From positions 186,001-250,000 of the forward strand of contig NZ_ATYX01000007.1 in the NCBI RefSeq assembly GCF_000427905.1: 64,000 nt of DNA, written 5' to 3'. The position numbers were made by a program, and so were the translations under genes. The notes below the pieces were generated by a model. The model made no database searches, was not told where the DNA came from, and was given only the letters and a program-made list of their open reading frames with translations. Source of the stretch: Thermocrispum agreste DSM 44070. Its GTDB lineage: Bacteria > Actinomycetota > Actinomycetes > Mycobacteriales > Pseudonocardiaceae. Positions 52,020-62,123 of the stretch are shown here, piece by piece; within the stretch, counting starts at the first letter, position 1, and every line of letters begins with the position of its first letter.

Positions 52020-52622
52020 ATGGCACCGGTCAAGTCGCGTCGTGACATGTACGCGGAAGCGACGCGCGCCGCGCTCATCGAGGAGGCCACCAAGCAGTTC
52101 GTCGAGCGCGGCTACGCCAACACGTCACTGGATGACGTGGCCAAGGCGGCGAACGTCACGCGCGGCGCGGTGTATCACCACTTCGCGGGCAAGCAGGCTC
52201 TGTTCATCGCGGTGTTCAACGAGCAGGAACAGCAGGTCATCAAGCGCGTGGAAGCCGTGATGCAGCGCCACGACGACCTGTGGGAAGCTTCGCTGGCCGG
52301 CGTCGAGGAGTTCCTCGACGCGTGCCTGGAACCGGTGTACAGCGCGATCGTCTGGCGCGAAGCCATCGGCGCCATCGGCTATGCCACCTGGATGGCATAT
52401 GCGGAGAAGTACTCGCTCGGCCTGATCCGGCGCGGTGTCGACGCCCTCGTCGCGGCCGGTTACTTCGATTCGAACAATCCCGAGATCACCGCACGCCTGG
52501 TCTTCCACATGCTCGGTGGCGCGGGGATGACCTTGGCCAACGCCGACGACCCTGCCGCGCTGCGCCCCGCGGTCGGCGCGACCGTCCGGCGCATGGTGTT
52601 CGGCCTGCGCGTCGGCGAGTGA
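52020..52622 (+). CDS. TetR/AcrR-family transcriptional regulator
   Basis: 200 aa. HTH at about residues 14-60 (TRAALIEEATKQFVERGYA ... VAKAANVTRGAVYHHF), ending GKQALFIAVF. The C-terminal half (SAIVWREAIGAIGYATWMAYAEKY) is typical of a large actinobacterial TetR subgroup beside oxidoreductase genes. The ATG is 6 bp downstream of TATACT with no Shine-Dalgarno sequence, so translation is leaderless. It likely represses itself and the divergent P450 operon. Confidence 0.88.
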   Translation: MAPVKSRRDMYAEATRAALIEEATKQFVERGYANTSLDDVAKAANVTRGAVYHHFAGKQALFIAVFNEQEQQVIKRVEAVMQRHDDLWEASLAGVEEFLDACLEPVYSAIVWREAIGAIGYATWMAYAEKYSLGLIRRGVDALVAAGYFDSNNPEITARLVFHMLGGAGMTLANADDPAALRPAVGATVRRMVFGLRVGE

Positions 52623-52939
52623 TCGAAGCCACCGGTCGACAGCGGCCGGTGCGGCGGGAAGGTCACCGGCACCGGCTCGCCGTGGACAGTCCGTCGGCCG
52701 TCGTCGCCGCATCGAGCGCTCCGGGCGGAATCCGGCTCCCGCCCGGCCACGGCTGATCGCGGCGGCCGGGGCACCGGACGAACTGATCGCCCTGCGCGAC
52801 CTCAAGGGGATCTGGGTGCCGTTCACCGACCCGAGCTGATGCGCCTCGGCAGATCGGTGGCACGGACGAGGCGGAAGGCGGCCGAACAGGCAAAGGCCCG
52901 GGAGCCGTGCGGGCTCCCGGGCCGATGCGCGCAGGGGAA
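52623..52939. other. Spacer with a possible gene remnant
   Basis: 317 bp between the TetR and fadB ends (convergent). On the plus strand 52750-52839 one frame has strong coding bias and reads LIAAAGAPDELIALRDLKGI then WVPFTDPS and a stop, which looks like the last 30 codons of a lost gene; nothing upstream in that frame is protein-like. A GGCCCGGGAGCC-type inverted repeat near 52898-52923 may terminate fadB transcription. Confidence 0.35.
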
Positions 52940-55123
52940 CTACTCGAAGATCTCGCCCTTGGCCGCTTTGTCGACCAGCGACTGCGGCGGCTCGAAGTGC
53001 GGACCGTACTTGGCGGCCAGCTCACGCGCCCGGTCGACGAAGCCCTGCAGCCCGCCCGGGTACTGGTTCATGAACTGCACGACACCACCGGTCCACGCCG
53101 GGAAGCCGATGCCGAAGATCGAGCCGATGTTGGCGTCCGCGACGGTGTTGATCACACCCTCGTCGAAGCACCGCACGGTCTCCACGGCCTGGGAGAACAG
53201 GAACCGGTCCTTCAGGTCCTCGAACGGCACCTCGCCGGACCCGGAGTCGAACGCCTCCCGCAGCCCCGGCCACAGGCCGACGCGCTTGCCGTCCCGGTAC
53301 TCGTAGAAGCCGGCACCACCAGCCCGGCCCGGCCGCTTCAGCTCGTCGACCATCTTGTCCACCACCGCGGCGGAGCCGTGCGGCGGCGGCAGCGTGCCGC
53401 CCTCGGCCTTGATGCCCTCCTCGGTCGCCTTGCGGATCTTCTGCATCAGCGTCAGCGACAGCTCGTCGGACAGCTGCAGCGGCGAAGCCGGGAACCCGGC
53501 CTGCGCACCGGCCTGCTCGATGGTGGCGGGCTCGACACCCTCGCCGACCGCAGCCAGCGCCTCGTTGATGAACATGCTGATCACCCGGCTGGTGAAGAAC
53601 CCGCGGCTGTCGTTGACCACGATCGGCGTCTTGCGGATCGCCTGGACGTAGTCGAAGACCTTGGCCAGCACCGCGTCCGACGTCTTCTCGCCGCGGATGA
53701 TCTCCACCAGCGGCATCTTGTCCACCGGCGAGAAGAAGTGGATGCCGATGAAGTCCTCCTGTCGCTGCACGGCCTTGGCCAGGCCGGTGATCGGCAGCGT
53801 CGAGGTGTTGGAACCGAGCACGGCGTCCGGGGTCACGATGTTCTCGATCTCCTGGAACACCTTGTGCTTGAGCGCCTGGTCCTCGAACACCGCCTCGATG
53901 ACGAAGTCGACGCCCTCGAAGTCCGCCACGTCGGCGGTCGGCTTGATCCTGGCCAGCAGCTCGTCGGCCTTCTCCCGGGTGGTCTTGCCCCGCGAGACGG
54001 CCTTCTCCTCGAGCTTGACCGAGTAGCCCTTGCCCTTCTCGGCCGCTTCCAGCGTGACGTCCTTGAGCACCACCTCGAAACCGGCCTTGGCCGACACGTA
54101 GGCGATGCCCGCGCCCATCATGCCCGCGCCGAGCACACCGATCTTGCGCGGACGGTGGGTGTCGTAGCCCTCCGGCCGGGAGCCACCGTTCTTGATGGCC
54201 TGCAGGTCGAAGAAGAACGCCTTGGTCATGTTCTTCGCGATCTGCCCGGTGGCCAGGCTGACGAAGTAGCGGGTCTCGATGTCCATGGCGGACTCGAAGT
54301 CCACCTGGGCGCCCTCGACCGCAGCGGCCATGATCGCCCGCGGCGCCGGCATCGGCGCGCCCTTGAGCTGCTTGCGCAGGTTGGCCGGGAACGCAGGCAG
54401 GTTCGCCGCGAACTTCGGGTTCGACGGCGTGCCGCCCGGCATCTTGTAGCCGTCCCGGTCGTAGGGCTGGACGGCCGCCTCCGGGTTGTCCGCGTTGTCC
54501 TTGATCCACTTCTTGGCCGCCGGGATCAGCTCGTCGACGCTGTCCACCAGCTCGTGGATCAGGCCCAGCTCCTTGGCCTTCTCCGGCTTGTGCCGCTGGC
54601 CCTGCAGCAGCCAGTTGAGCAGCGCGGCCTGGATGCCGAGCAGCCGGGTGGTGCGGACGACACCACCGGCGCCGGGCAGCAGGCCGAGGGTGACCTCGGG
54701 GAAGCCGATCTGCACGCCCTTGACGTTGGCGGCGATACGGCGGTGCGCACACAGCGCGAGCTCGAGCCCGCCGCCGAGCGCGGCGCCGTTGATGGCGGCG
54801 ACCACCGGCTTGCCGAACGTCTCCAGCTTGCGCATCGGCGCCTTGATGATCTCCTTCGACTCACGGGTGAGCCGTTCGGCGTCCTCCGGCTGGATCTTGA
54901 TCAGGTCGTTCAGGTCGCCACCGGCGAAGAAGGTCTTCTTGGCCGAGGTGATGACCACACCGGTGATCTGGTCCTTCTCCGCCTCGAGGCGCTCGACGGT
55001 GGCCTTCAGCGACTGCAGGTAGTCGCTGTTCATGGTGTTCGCCGACTGGTTCGGGTCGTCCAGCGTCAGTACGACGATGCCGTCGGCGTCCGACTCCCAG
55101 CGGATCGTGTTGGTGTACGTCAT
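52940..55123 (-). CDS. fadB: Fatty-acid oxidation multifunctional protein FadB/FadJ (enoyl-CoA hydratase + 3-hydroxyacyl-CoA dehydrogenase)
   Basis: 727 aa. N-terminal crotonase domain (about 1-300) with both hydratase Glu residues, Glu121 in GGGLELAL and Glu143 in FPEVTLGLLPGAGG. Next, the NAD-binding domain with IGVLGAGMMGAGIAY (about 325-340), then the C-terminal dehydrogenase domains with HFFSPVDKMPLVEII (catalytic His) and a repeated C-terminal half. It performs steps 2 and 3 of beta-oxidation and forms the trifunctional complex with the thiolase encoded 2 bp upstream. Confidence 0.95.
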   Translation of the reverse strand: MTYTNTIRWESDADGIVVLTLDDPNQSANTMNSDYLQSLKATVERLEAEKDQITGVVITSAKKTFFAGGDLNDLIKIQPEDAERLTRESKEIIKAPMRKLETFGKPVVAAINGAALGGGLELALCAHRRIAANVKGVQIGFPEVTLGLLPGAGGVVRTTRLLGIQAALLNWLLQGQRHKPEKAKELGLIHELVDSVDELIPAAKKWIKDNADNPEAAVQPYDRDGYKMPGGTPSNPKFAANLPAFPANLRKQLKGAPMPAPRAIMAAAVEGAQVDFESAMDIETRYFVSLATGQIAKNMTKAFFFDLQAIKNGGSRPEGYDTHRPRKIGVLGAGMMGAGIAYVSAKAGFEVVLKDVTLEAAEKGKGYSVKLEEKAVSRGKTTREKADELLARIKPTADVADFEGVDFVIEAVFEDQALKHKVFQEIENIVTPDAVLGSNTSTLPITGLAKAVQRQEDFIGIHFFSPVDKMPLVEIIRGEKTSDAVLAKVFDYVQAIRKTPIVVNDSRGFFTSRVISMFINEALAAVGEGVEPATIEQAGAQAGFPASPLQLSDELSLTLMQKIRKATEEGIKAEGGTLPPPHGSAAVVDKMVDELKRPGRAGGAGFYEYRDGKRVGLWPGLREAFDSGSGEVPFEDLKDRFLFSQAVETVRCFDEGVINTVADANIGSIFGIGFPAWTGGVVQFMNQYPGGLQGFVDRARELAAKYGPHFEPPQSLVDKAAKGEIFE

Positions 55124-55125
55124 GC

Positions 55126-56334
<1,209 letters not shown>

Positions 56335-56462
56335 GCCGACGGTCCTTCCTAGACTGCACTGTCATGCACGGATGGCGCTAATGCTCACTAACATAGTGAC
56401 GCCGAACTGCCTGTTGTCAACCGGTTGTCACACGCACGACTCCCGCTACAGTGGACTCACCT
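56335..56462. promoter_or_regulatory. Divergent fadA/TetR promoter with palindromes
   Basis: TCACTA (56385-56390) and TAGTGA (56394-56399) form a perfect inverted repeat around ACA. CAACCGGTTG (56418-56427) is a second palindrome within two direct TTGTCA repeats. For the TetR, TTGTCA (56425-56430) and TACAGT (56447-56452), 16 bp apart, form a good -35/-10 pair 10 bp before its ATG. So two possible operators overlap a leaderless promoter. Confidence 0.65.
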
Positions 56463-57671
56463 ATGACGACGATCGCCGACCGTGGGGGCCGCCCGAGGCG
56501 CCCCAAGGACCGCAAGGAGCAGCTGGCCGCCGTCGCGGCCAAGCTGTTCTGCGAGCGCGGGTTCCACGAAGTGGGCATCACCGACATCGCGGCGGCCGCC
56601 GGGATCACCGGCCCGGCGTTGTACCGGCACTTCGCGGACAAGCAGGCGATCCTGGCGCACGTCGTGGCGTTGGCGATCGACCACCTGTCGGCGGCCACCA
56701 CGGCCTTGCCGGACGACACCGCGGTGCCCGCGGTCGAGCAGGTCGAGGCCATCTTGACCAAGCTCGCGCGGGTGTCCGTGGAGCGGCCGGAGATCTCCGC
56801 GCTGTGGCGTCGCGAGCGGCGCAACCTCCGCCCGGAGGACCAGCAATCGCTGCGTCGCCGGTGGAGCGAGCTGATCGCCAGCTGGGCGCGCCCGCTGCGC
56901 GCGGCACGGCCCGAGGTGTCGGAAGAAGACGCCACGATGCTCTGCTGGGCGGCGTTGAGCGTGTTCGGCAGCGTGGCGGTGCACTCCACACGGCTGAGCC
57001 GTCGCCGGTACGTGGAGCTGCTCGTCGAGGCCGCGCGCGCTGTGTTGCATCACACACCGGCGACGGGTGAGACGGACGGCTTCGCCGGTGAGCCCGCCCC
57101 GGTCATGCCGGTGATGCAGCCGAGCAGGCGGGAGAAGCTGCTCATCGAAGCCACCAGGCTGTTCGGGGAACGTGGCTTCCACGAGGTCAGCATGGAGGAC
57201 ATCGGCGCCGCCGCGGGGATCAGCGGCCCCAGCGTGTATCGGCATTTCCCGAGCAAGACGGCGCTGTTCATGGCCGCGTCCGCGCGCATCCACGATCGCC
57301 TGGCACGGGGCAGGGACCAGGTCGCGGCGACCGCGAAGACCGAGCGGGAGGCACTGGAAGGCCTGGTCCGGTCGTACGTGCAGGTCATGCGCGACTGCGC
57401 GGACCTGCTGATGATCGGCAGGGAGATCGGTGCCCTGACCGCGGCGGAACGCAACGAGCTGCGGCGGGTGCAGCGGGAGTACGTGGCGGAGTGGGTGCGG
57501 CTGCTGATGGCCATCCGGCCGGATCTGGTCACCCCCGAGGCTCGGGTGGTCGTGCACATGGCGTTGACCATCGCCAACGACCTGGTTCGCACCGGATCGG
57601 TGCGGCGTAGGCCGGATCTGGAGTCCGAGCTGCCCGCGCTCATGCTCGCCGCGCTCGGCATCAGGCGCTGA
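56463..57671 (+). CDS. TetR-family regulator with two tandem HTH domains
   Basis: 402 aa, about twice the normal TetR length. The first HTH (about residues 16-62) contains AKLFCERGFHEVGITDIAAA and GITGPALYRHF; the second (about 217-265) contains TRLFGERGFHEVSMEDIGAA and GISGPSVYRHF. Each is followed by its own helical ligand domain. The halves are clearly homologous, so the gene arose by tandem duplication and fusion; no frameshift or linker defect is seen. It is divergent from fadA-fadB and likely controls it. A monomer of this kind could bind DNA as a pseudo-dimer. Confidence 0.9.
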   Translation: MTTIADRGGRPRRPKDRKEQLAAVAAKLFCERGFHEVGITDIAAAAGITGPALYRHFADKQAILAHVVALAIDHLSAATTALPDDTAVPAVEQVEAILTKLARVSVERPEISALWRRERRNLRPEDQQSLRRRWSELIASWARPLRAARPEVSEEDATMLCWAALSVFGSVAVHSTRLSRRRYVELLVEAARAVLHHTPATGETDGFAGEPAPVMPVMQPSRREKLLIEATRLFGERGFHEVSMEDIGAAAGISGPSVYRHFPSKTALFMAASARIHDRLARGRDQVAATAKTEREALEGLVRSYVQVMRDCADLLMIGREIGALTAAERNELRRVQREYVAEWVRLLMAIRPDLVTPEARVVVHMALTIANDLVRTGSVRRRPDLESELPALMLAALGIRR

Positions 57672-57954
57672 ACCGACTGCCTGGGGGCTCGCGAAGCTGA
57701 TCGGCCGGCTGCGGGCGCGCGACCGGGCCGACCTGCGCATGCCGATCGCTGGTGCCGAGCCGGCCGCTCGAGAGACGGGCGCCACAGTCGGCACCGCTCC
57801 CCGGCCCTGACCTTGGCATCGCCGCGCCGCGGGACGGCCCGCGACCGGCGACTTGCCACCCCATGCTGGCGCGGTTCCACAACAAGCGTTATTTTACGCG
57901 TCAGTAGGTAAGCGATCCGCCAGCGAACGGCCGATGGCCGATAGGGAGTGGACT

Positions 57955-59304
57955 GTGGCGAGCACACGCGGTGGGCCAGCGGGTCCTCAGCCGAAGAAAC
58001 GCGATGCGATGGGCCGGGCGATGGCCGTCCTGACGAAGGTCTCCAGCTCGCCGGTGATCGACCGGCTCGGGCTGCGCAAGCAGTTCGAGAAGGCGCTCAC
58101 CAGCAGCGTCAAGAACGGGTTCACAGCGGTCGCCGCCGGTGAGCGGGTGTTCACCGCGACCAGGAAGCTCACCCAGCCGCAGCGGCTGGCCAAGCCGAAG
58201 GACCCCGAGCTGTTCGATCTGGAACCGACAGAAGAACAGCAGATGATCGTCGAGACGGTGCGGGAGTTCGCCGCCGAGCAGCTGCGCCCGGCCGCCCACG
58301 ACGCGGACGCCAAGGCGCAGACCCCGGACGGCCTGCTCTCCCGGGCCGCGGAACTGGGCATCGGGGCGTTCGGCATCCCGGAAGAGCTCAGCGGCTTCGG
58401 CACCGAGCGGTCCGTGGTGACCAACGTCCTGGTCGCCGAGGCGCTGGCGCACGGGGACATGGGCCTGGCGGTGTCGGTGCTGGCTCCGTCGGCGGTCAGC
58501 ACGGTGCTGGTGCAGTGGGGTGACGCCGAGCAGCAGTCCACCTACCTGCCCGCGTTCACCGGCGACCAGCCGCCGGTCGCGGCGCTGGCGTTGCACGAGC
58601 GCGGGGCCCTGTTCGACCCCCGCAAGCCGAGGACACGCGCCAAGCGGACCCCGTCGGGCTACCAGCTGGACGGTGTGAAGGCGCTCGTGCCCAGGGCGGC
58701 CGACGGCGAGCTGTTCGTGGTCTCGGCCGACTTGGAGGGCCGGGGCGGCGCACTGTTCCTCGTCGAGGCTTCCACCCCCGGGGTGACGGTGACGCCGGAT
58801 CCGGCGATGGGGCTGCGCAGCGCCGAGACCGGGCTGCTGCAGCTGGACAAGGTGAAGTTGCCGCCGAGCGCGCTGCTGGCCGGGGGCGACCCGAAGGTGC
58901 TGCAGGAGGTCGTGCGGCTGTCCCGGCTGGGATGGTGCGCGCTGGCCGCGGGCACCGGACGGGCCGTCCTCGACTACGTCATCCCGTACGTCAACGAGCG
59001 GAAGGCGTTCGGCGAACCGATCAGCCACCGCCAGGGCGTTGCGTTCATGGTCTCGGACATCGCCATCGAGCTGGAGGGCCTGCGGCTGGTGACGCTGCGG
59101 GCGGCCTCTCGTGCCGAGCGCGGCCTGCCGTATGCCCGTGAAGTGGCGCTGGCCCGCAAGCTGGCCGCGGACAAGGGCATGTGGATCGGCAGCGCCGGGG
59201 TGCAGCTGCTCGGCGGTCACGGCTACGTGAAGGAGCATCCGGTCGAGCGGTGGTACCGCGACCTGCGGGCGGCCGGCGTGATGGAAGGGGCGGTGCTGGC
59301 ATGA
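57955..59304 (+). CDS. Acyl-CoA dehydrogenase (first of a coupled pair)
   Basis: 449 aa, with an N-terminal extension of about 80 residues before the dehydrogenase domain starts at DLEPTEEQQMIVETVREFAA. Later parts include ALAAGTGRAVLDYVIPYV, NERKAFGEPISHRQGVAFM and LLGGHGYVKEHPVERWYRDL. The protein stops soon after, at GVMEGAVLA, where other members continue with EGTxxIQ; it is therefore slightly short at the C-terminus. GTG start with AGGGAG at 57943-57948. Its stop overlaps the start of the next dehydrogenase (ATGA), so the two probably form one complex. Confidence 0.85.
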   Translation: MASTRGGPAGPQPKKRDAMGRAMAVLTKVSSSPVIDRLGLRKQFEKALTSSVKNGFTAVAAGERVFTATRKLTQPQRLAKPKDPELFDLEPTEEQQMIVETVREFAAEQLRPAAHDADAKAQTPDGLLSRAAELGIGAFGIPEELSGFGTERSVVTNVLVAEALAHGDMGLAVSVLAPSAVSTVLVQWGDAEQQSTYLPAFTGDQPPVAALALHERGALFDPRKPRTRAKRTPSGYQLDGVKALVPRAADGELFVVSADLEGRGGALFLVEASTPGVTVTPDPAMGLRSAETGLLQLDKVKLPPSALLAGGDPKVLQEVVRLSRLGWCALAAGTGRAVLDYVIPYVNERKAFGEPISHRQGVAFMVSDIAIELEGLRLVTLRAASRAERGLPYAREVALARKLAADKGMWIGSAGVQLLGGHGYVKEHPVERWYRDLRAAGVMEGAVLA

Positions 59305-60521
59305 CGATCAACCTCGAGGTGCCGAAGAAGATCGCGCCGCTGGTCAACCAGGCACACCAGGCCGCGGCCGAGGTCTTCCGGCCGATCTCCCGCAAGTACG
59401 ACCGCGCCGAGCACTCCTACCCCAAGGAGCTGGACACGTTCGCCGCCGTGCTGGACGGGATGAACCAGTCCGGGTTCAGCGGCGGCGCGGGCGCCGCCGG
59501 GGTGCGGCGCAAGGACAAGGACGCCAAGAAGCCGGAAGGCAACGTCAACGGCGCGAACCTGCGCACCGTGCTCGGCACGATCGAGATGTGCTGGGGTGAC
59601 GTGGCGTTGCTGCTGTCCATGCCGCGCCAGGGGCTGGGCAACGCCGCGATCGCGTCGGTCGCCAACGACGAGCAGCTCGAGCGCTTCGGCAACATGTGGG
59701 CGGCGATGGCCATCACCGAGCCGTCGTTCGGGTCGGACTCGGCCGCCGTGTCCACCACCGCCGTGCTGGACGGCGACGAGTACGTGCTCAACGGCGAGAA
59801 GATCTTCGTCACCGCGGGCGAACGGGCCGACGCCGTCGTGGTGTGGGCGACGCTGGACAAGTCCAAGGGCCGCGCGGCGATCAAGTCGTTCGTGGTGGAG
59901 AAGTTCCGGCCCGGCATCACCGTCGAGCGGCTGGAGCACAAGCTCGGTATCAAGGCGTCGGACACCGCGGTCATCCGGCTGGAGAACTGCCGCGTGCCGA
60001 AGGAGAACCTGCTCGGCAGCCCGGAGATCGACACCAAAAAGGGCTTCGCCGGGGTCATGGAGACCTTCGACAACACCCGGCCGCTGGTCGCCGCGATGGC
60101 CGTCGGGCTGGCCCGTGCCGCGTTGGAGGAAACCGCGCGGATCCTGCACGAGGCCGGGATCGAGATCGACTACGACGCCCCGCCGCACGCCCAGCACGCC
60201 GCGGCCGCCGAGTTCTTGCGGCTGGAGGCCGACTTCGAGGCGTCGTACCTGCTGACGTTGCAGGCGGCCTGGATGGCGGACAACCGCAAGCCGAACTCGG
60301 TGCAGGCGTCGATGTCCAAAGCGAAGGCCGGGCGCTCGGTCGTGGACATCACGCTCAAGTGCGTCGAGTTGTGCGGGGCCCTGGGATACAGCGAGGACTC
60401 GCTGCTGGAGAAATGGAGCCGCGACGCGAAGATCCTGGACATCTTCGAAGGCACCCAGCAAATCCAGCAATTGATCATCGCCCGGCGGCTGCTCGGCAAG
60501 AGTTCCGCCCAGCTGAAGTGA
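59301..60521 (+). CDS. Acyl-CoA dehydrogenase (second of a coupled pair)
   Basis: 406 aa. MAITEPSFGSDSAAVSTTA is the FAD/substrate motif and ILDIFEGTQQIQQLIIARRL holds the catalytic Glu. A KKPEGNVNGANL insertion near residue 75 is unlike classic MCAD. The pair lies next to fadA-fadB and its regulator, so it likely supplies the first, alpha-beta dehydrogenation step of the same beta-oxidation cycle. The 4-base overlap with the upstream gene suggests stoichiometric synthesis. Confidence 0.88.
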   Translation: MTINLEVPKKIAPLVNQAHQAAAEVFRPISRKYDRAEHSYPKELDTFAAVLDGMNQSGFSGGAGAAGVRRKDKDAKKPEGNVNGANLRTVLGTIEMCWGDVALLLSMPRQGLGNAAIASVANDEQLERFGNMWAAMAITEPSFGSDSAAVSTTAVLDGDEYVLNGEKIFVTAGERADAVVVWATLDKSKGRAAIKSFVVEKFRPGITVERLEHKLGIKASDTAVIRLENCRVPKENLLGSPEIDTKKGFAGVMETFDNTRPLVAAMAVGLARAALEETARILHEAGIEIDYDAPPHAQHAAAAEFLRLEADFEASYLLTLQAAWMADNRKPNSVQASMSKAKAGRSVVDITLKCVELCGALGYSEDSLLEKWSRDAKILDIFEGTQQIQQLIIARRLLGKSSAQLK

Positions 60522-60870
60522 CCTGACGACCATAGGACGCCAGGAAGGAGCTGACCACCTTGTGGTGCCCGCGCCTCTGCCGAACGACGCCGGCCAGAGC
60601 CCTCGACGGCTCGCCTGACTGAGAGGTCGAAGACCTCGCCTGACCGAAAGTCGAAGACCTCGCCTGACCGAGAAGGTGAAGACGTGGGCCGCCGATCTGG
60701 GAGCGCCAGATCCCGTGCGGCATGTCCTGTGACACCGGCAAATCCCCGCTGGCCTCGGCGGTCTTCGCCGCAGATTGCGGCTCCGGTTCCGCACGAACGG
60801 GCGCTTGGCGGGTCGCTCGGCCCCGGGCTCGGTAACCTGACCACCCGAGGTCGCGAAACCAGAGGACGTG
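60522..60870. other. Gene-free spacer with minisatellite
   Basis: 349 bp. It holds the 24-25 bp repeat described separately and otherwise no reading frame with coding bias. The AGAGGA ribosome binding site of the HD-domain gene lies at its right end. Confidence 0.5.
60611..60684. repeat. 24-25-bp tandem repeat, 3 copies
   Basis: Units at 60611 (25 bp), 60636 (24 bp) and 60660 (25 bp) share TCGCCTGAC(C/T)GA and end (T/G)CGAAGACC or GTGAAGACG. The array starts 90 bp after the stop of the acyl-CoA dehydrogenase gene. Confidence 0.85.
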
Positions 60871-61440
60871 ATGTCACGCCACCAGGATCCTTCCGCCGCT
60901 GTCGCCGCGTTCGGCTACGAGATGGGCGTCCTGAAGCGGATCCGCCGATCCGGATGGTGGCAAGCCGGGGTCCGCGACCCCGAGTCGGTGGCCGAGCACA
61001 GCCTGCGCGTCGCCCAGCTGGCCGCGCTGCTGGCCGCCGAGGAGAACGGCGATCCGGAGCGGGCCGCCTACCTCGCCCTGTGGCACGACAGCCAGGAGAC
61101 CCGCACCGGCGACCTCCCGCACTCGGCCAGGCCGTACCTGGCGAAGCCCGATCCGCGCGCCATCACCGCCGACCAGACCGCGGAGCTGCCCGAGGCCGCC
61201 AAGTCGTCTGTCCGTGCCGCGGTGGAGGAATACGAAGCGCGCGAGACTCTGGAGGCGCGGTGCGCCAAAGACGCCGACAAGCTGGAGATGCTGTTGCAGG
61301 CGGTGGAGTACCGCAGTGTCGGCGTACAGCACGTCGACCGGTGGATCGCATCCGCCCGCAAGGATTTGCACACCGCCACGGCCCGGCGGGTCGCCGAAGC
61401 CGCCCTGAGGATGTCACCGCTCAGCTGGCACGACCGGTGA
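60871..61440 (+). CDS. HD-domain phosphohydrolase (YfbR/HDDC2-like 5'-deoxynucleotidase)
   Basis: 189 aa. Metal ligands are visible in order: His in SVAEHSLRVAQ, His-Asp in LWHDSQETRTGDLPHS, and a distal Asp in AKDADKLEML. These are the H...HD...D pattern of HD phosphohydrolases; the ETRTGDLP element is typical of the YfbR/HDDC2 group, which removes phosphate from deoxynucleoside monophosphates. Start at ATG 60871 with AGAGGA upstream; a GTG one codon earlier is possible. Confidence 0.85.
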   Translation: MSRHQDPSAAVAAFGYEMGVLKRIRRSGWWQAGVRDPESVAEHSLRVAQLAALLAAEENGDPERAAYLALWHDSQETRTGDLPHSARPYLAKPDPRAITADQTAELPEAAKSSVRAAVEEYEARETLEARCAKDADKLEMLLQAVEYRSVGVQHVDRWIASARKDLHTATARRVAEAALRMSPLSWHDR

Positions 61441-61471
61441 CCAGCCCCGGCCGGCTCGTGTCCGGCGCGCC

Positions 61472-61985
61472 CTACCTGGAGAACCCGTCTGGCAGGTTGA
61501 TGCCGTACTCCGGCCAGGCCTTCATTGCCGCGAGCATCCCGGTCCAGCCCCGACAATTGCCGAATGCCGCCTCCACGCCGCCCGGGTGGCCCGCCACGCC
61601 CGTTCGGTGATCGCCACCAGAGTGCGCGCACCGTCGTCGATGGGTTCGAACGTCGTCCTGGTCGTCCCCGACTCCCCCGCCGTGTGCTCACCGTCCCACT
61701 CGATCACGATCCGGCACGGCGGCATGGCCTCCACCACCTTCACCGGGAACGCGCCGGGAAGTCGTGGAAGTCCCACGTGGCCTCCTCGCCCGGGGCCAGC
61801 CGCCCGCGAGCTCCGCCCGTGGTGAAGTACCTCGACAGCTGCTCCGGCTCGCCTGCCATCGACATCCGGTGCCGGGCTGGCAGGACCATGTGCCTCGGGT
61901 GCCGTTCCACGGCTTCCACGTGCTACCGAGTGCCCGCGTCTGGTTGTCAGGGCCACCGCGGTCTGCGGCGTGTCGGCAGCGACCG
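61472..61985 (-). pseudogene. AHSA1/SRPBCC-domain protein, frameshifted
   Basis: Consecutive pieces in different minus-strand frames match one SRPBCC protein. MSMAGEPEQLSRYFTTGGA and LAPGEEATWDFHDFPA come first (61880-61760). After a 1-base shift come FPVKVVEAMPPCRIVIEWDG, EHTAGESGTTRTTFEPIDDG and LVAITERAWRAT. After another shift near 61590 come EAAFGNCRGWTGMLAAMKAW and PEYGINLPDGFSR, ending in a TAG at 61472. The N-terminal third is unclear. At least two frame changes make this a broken gene. Confidence 0.75.
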
Positions 61986-62123
61986 TCACCGCAACAACCA
62001 TGAGACAGCCACTGACCGCCCGTAGTACGACGACTGGGCCCACCTGTATCGGAGACCTGATGCTCGCGATGGCCCGTGACCGGCGCATTGGCCGGCAGGT
62101 GCCGCGAAGGCCGCCTCCGCACG

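Noticed and set aside
57672-57954. Short plus-strand frame with good codon bias after the double TetR
   Set aside because: About 40 codons (AKLIGRLRARDRADLRMPIA) look coding, but there is no start, no domain and no family match; too little to call a gene or remnant.
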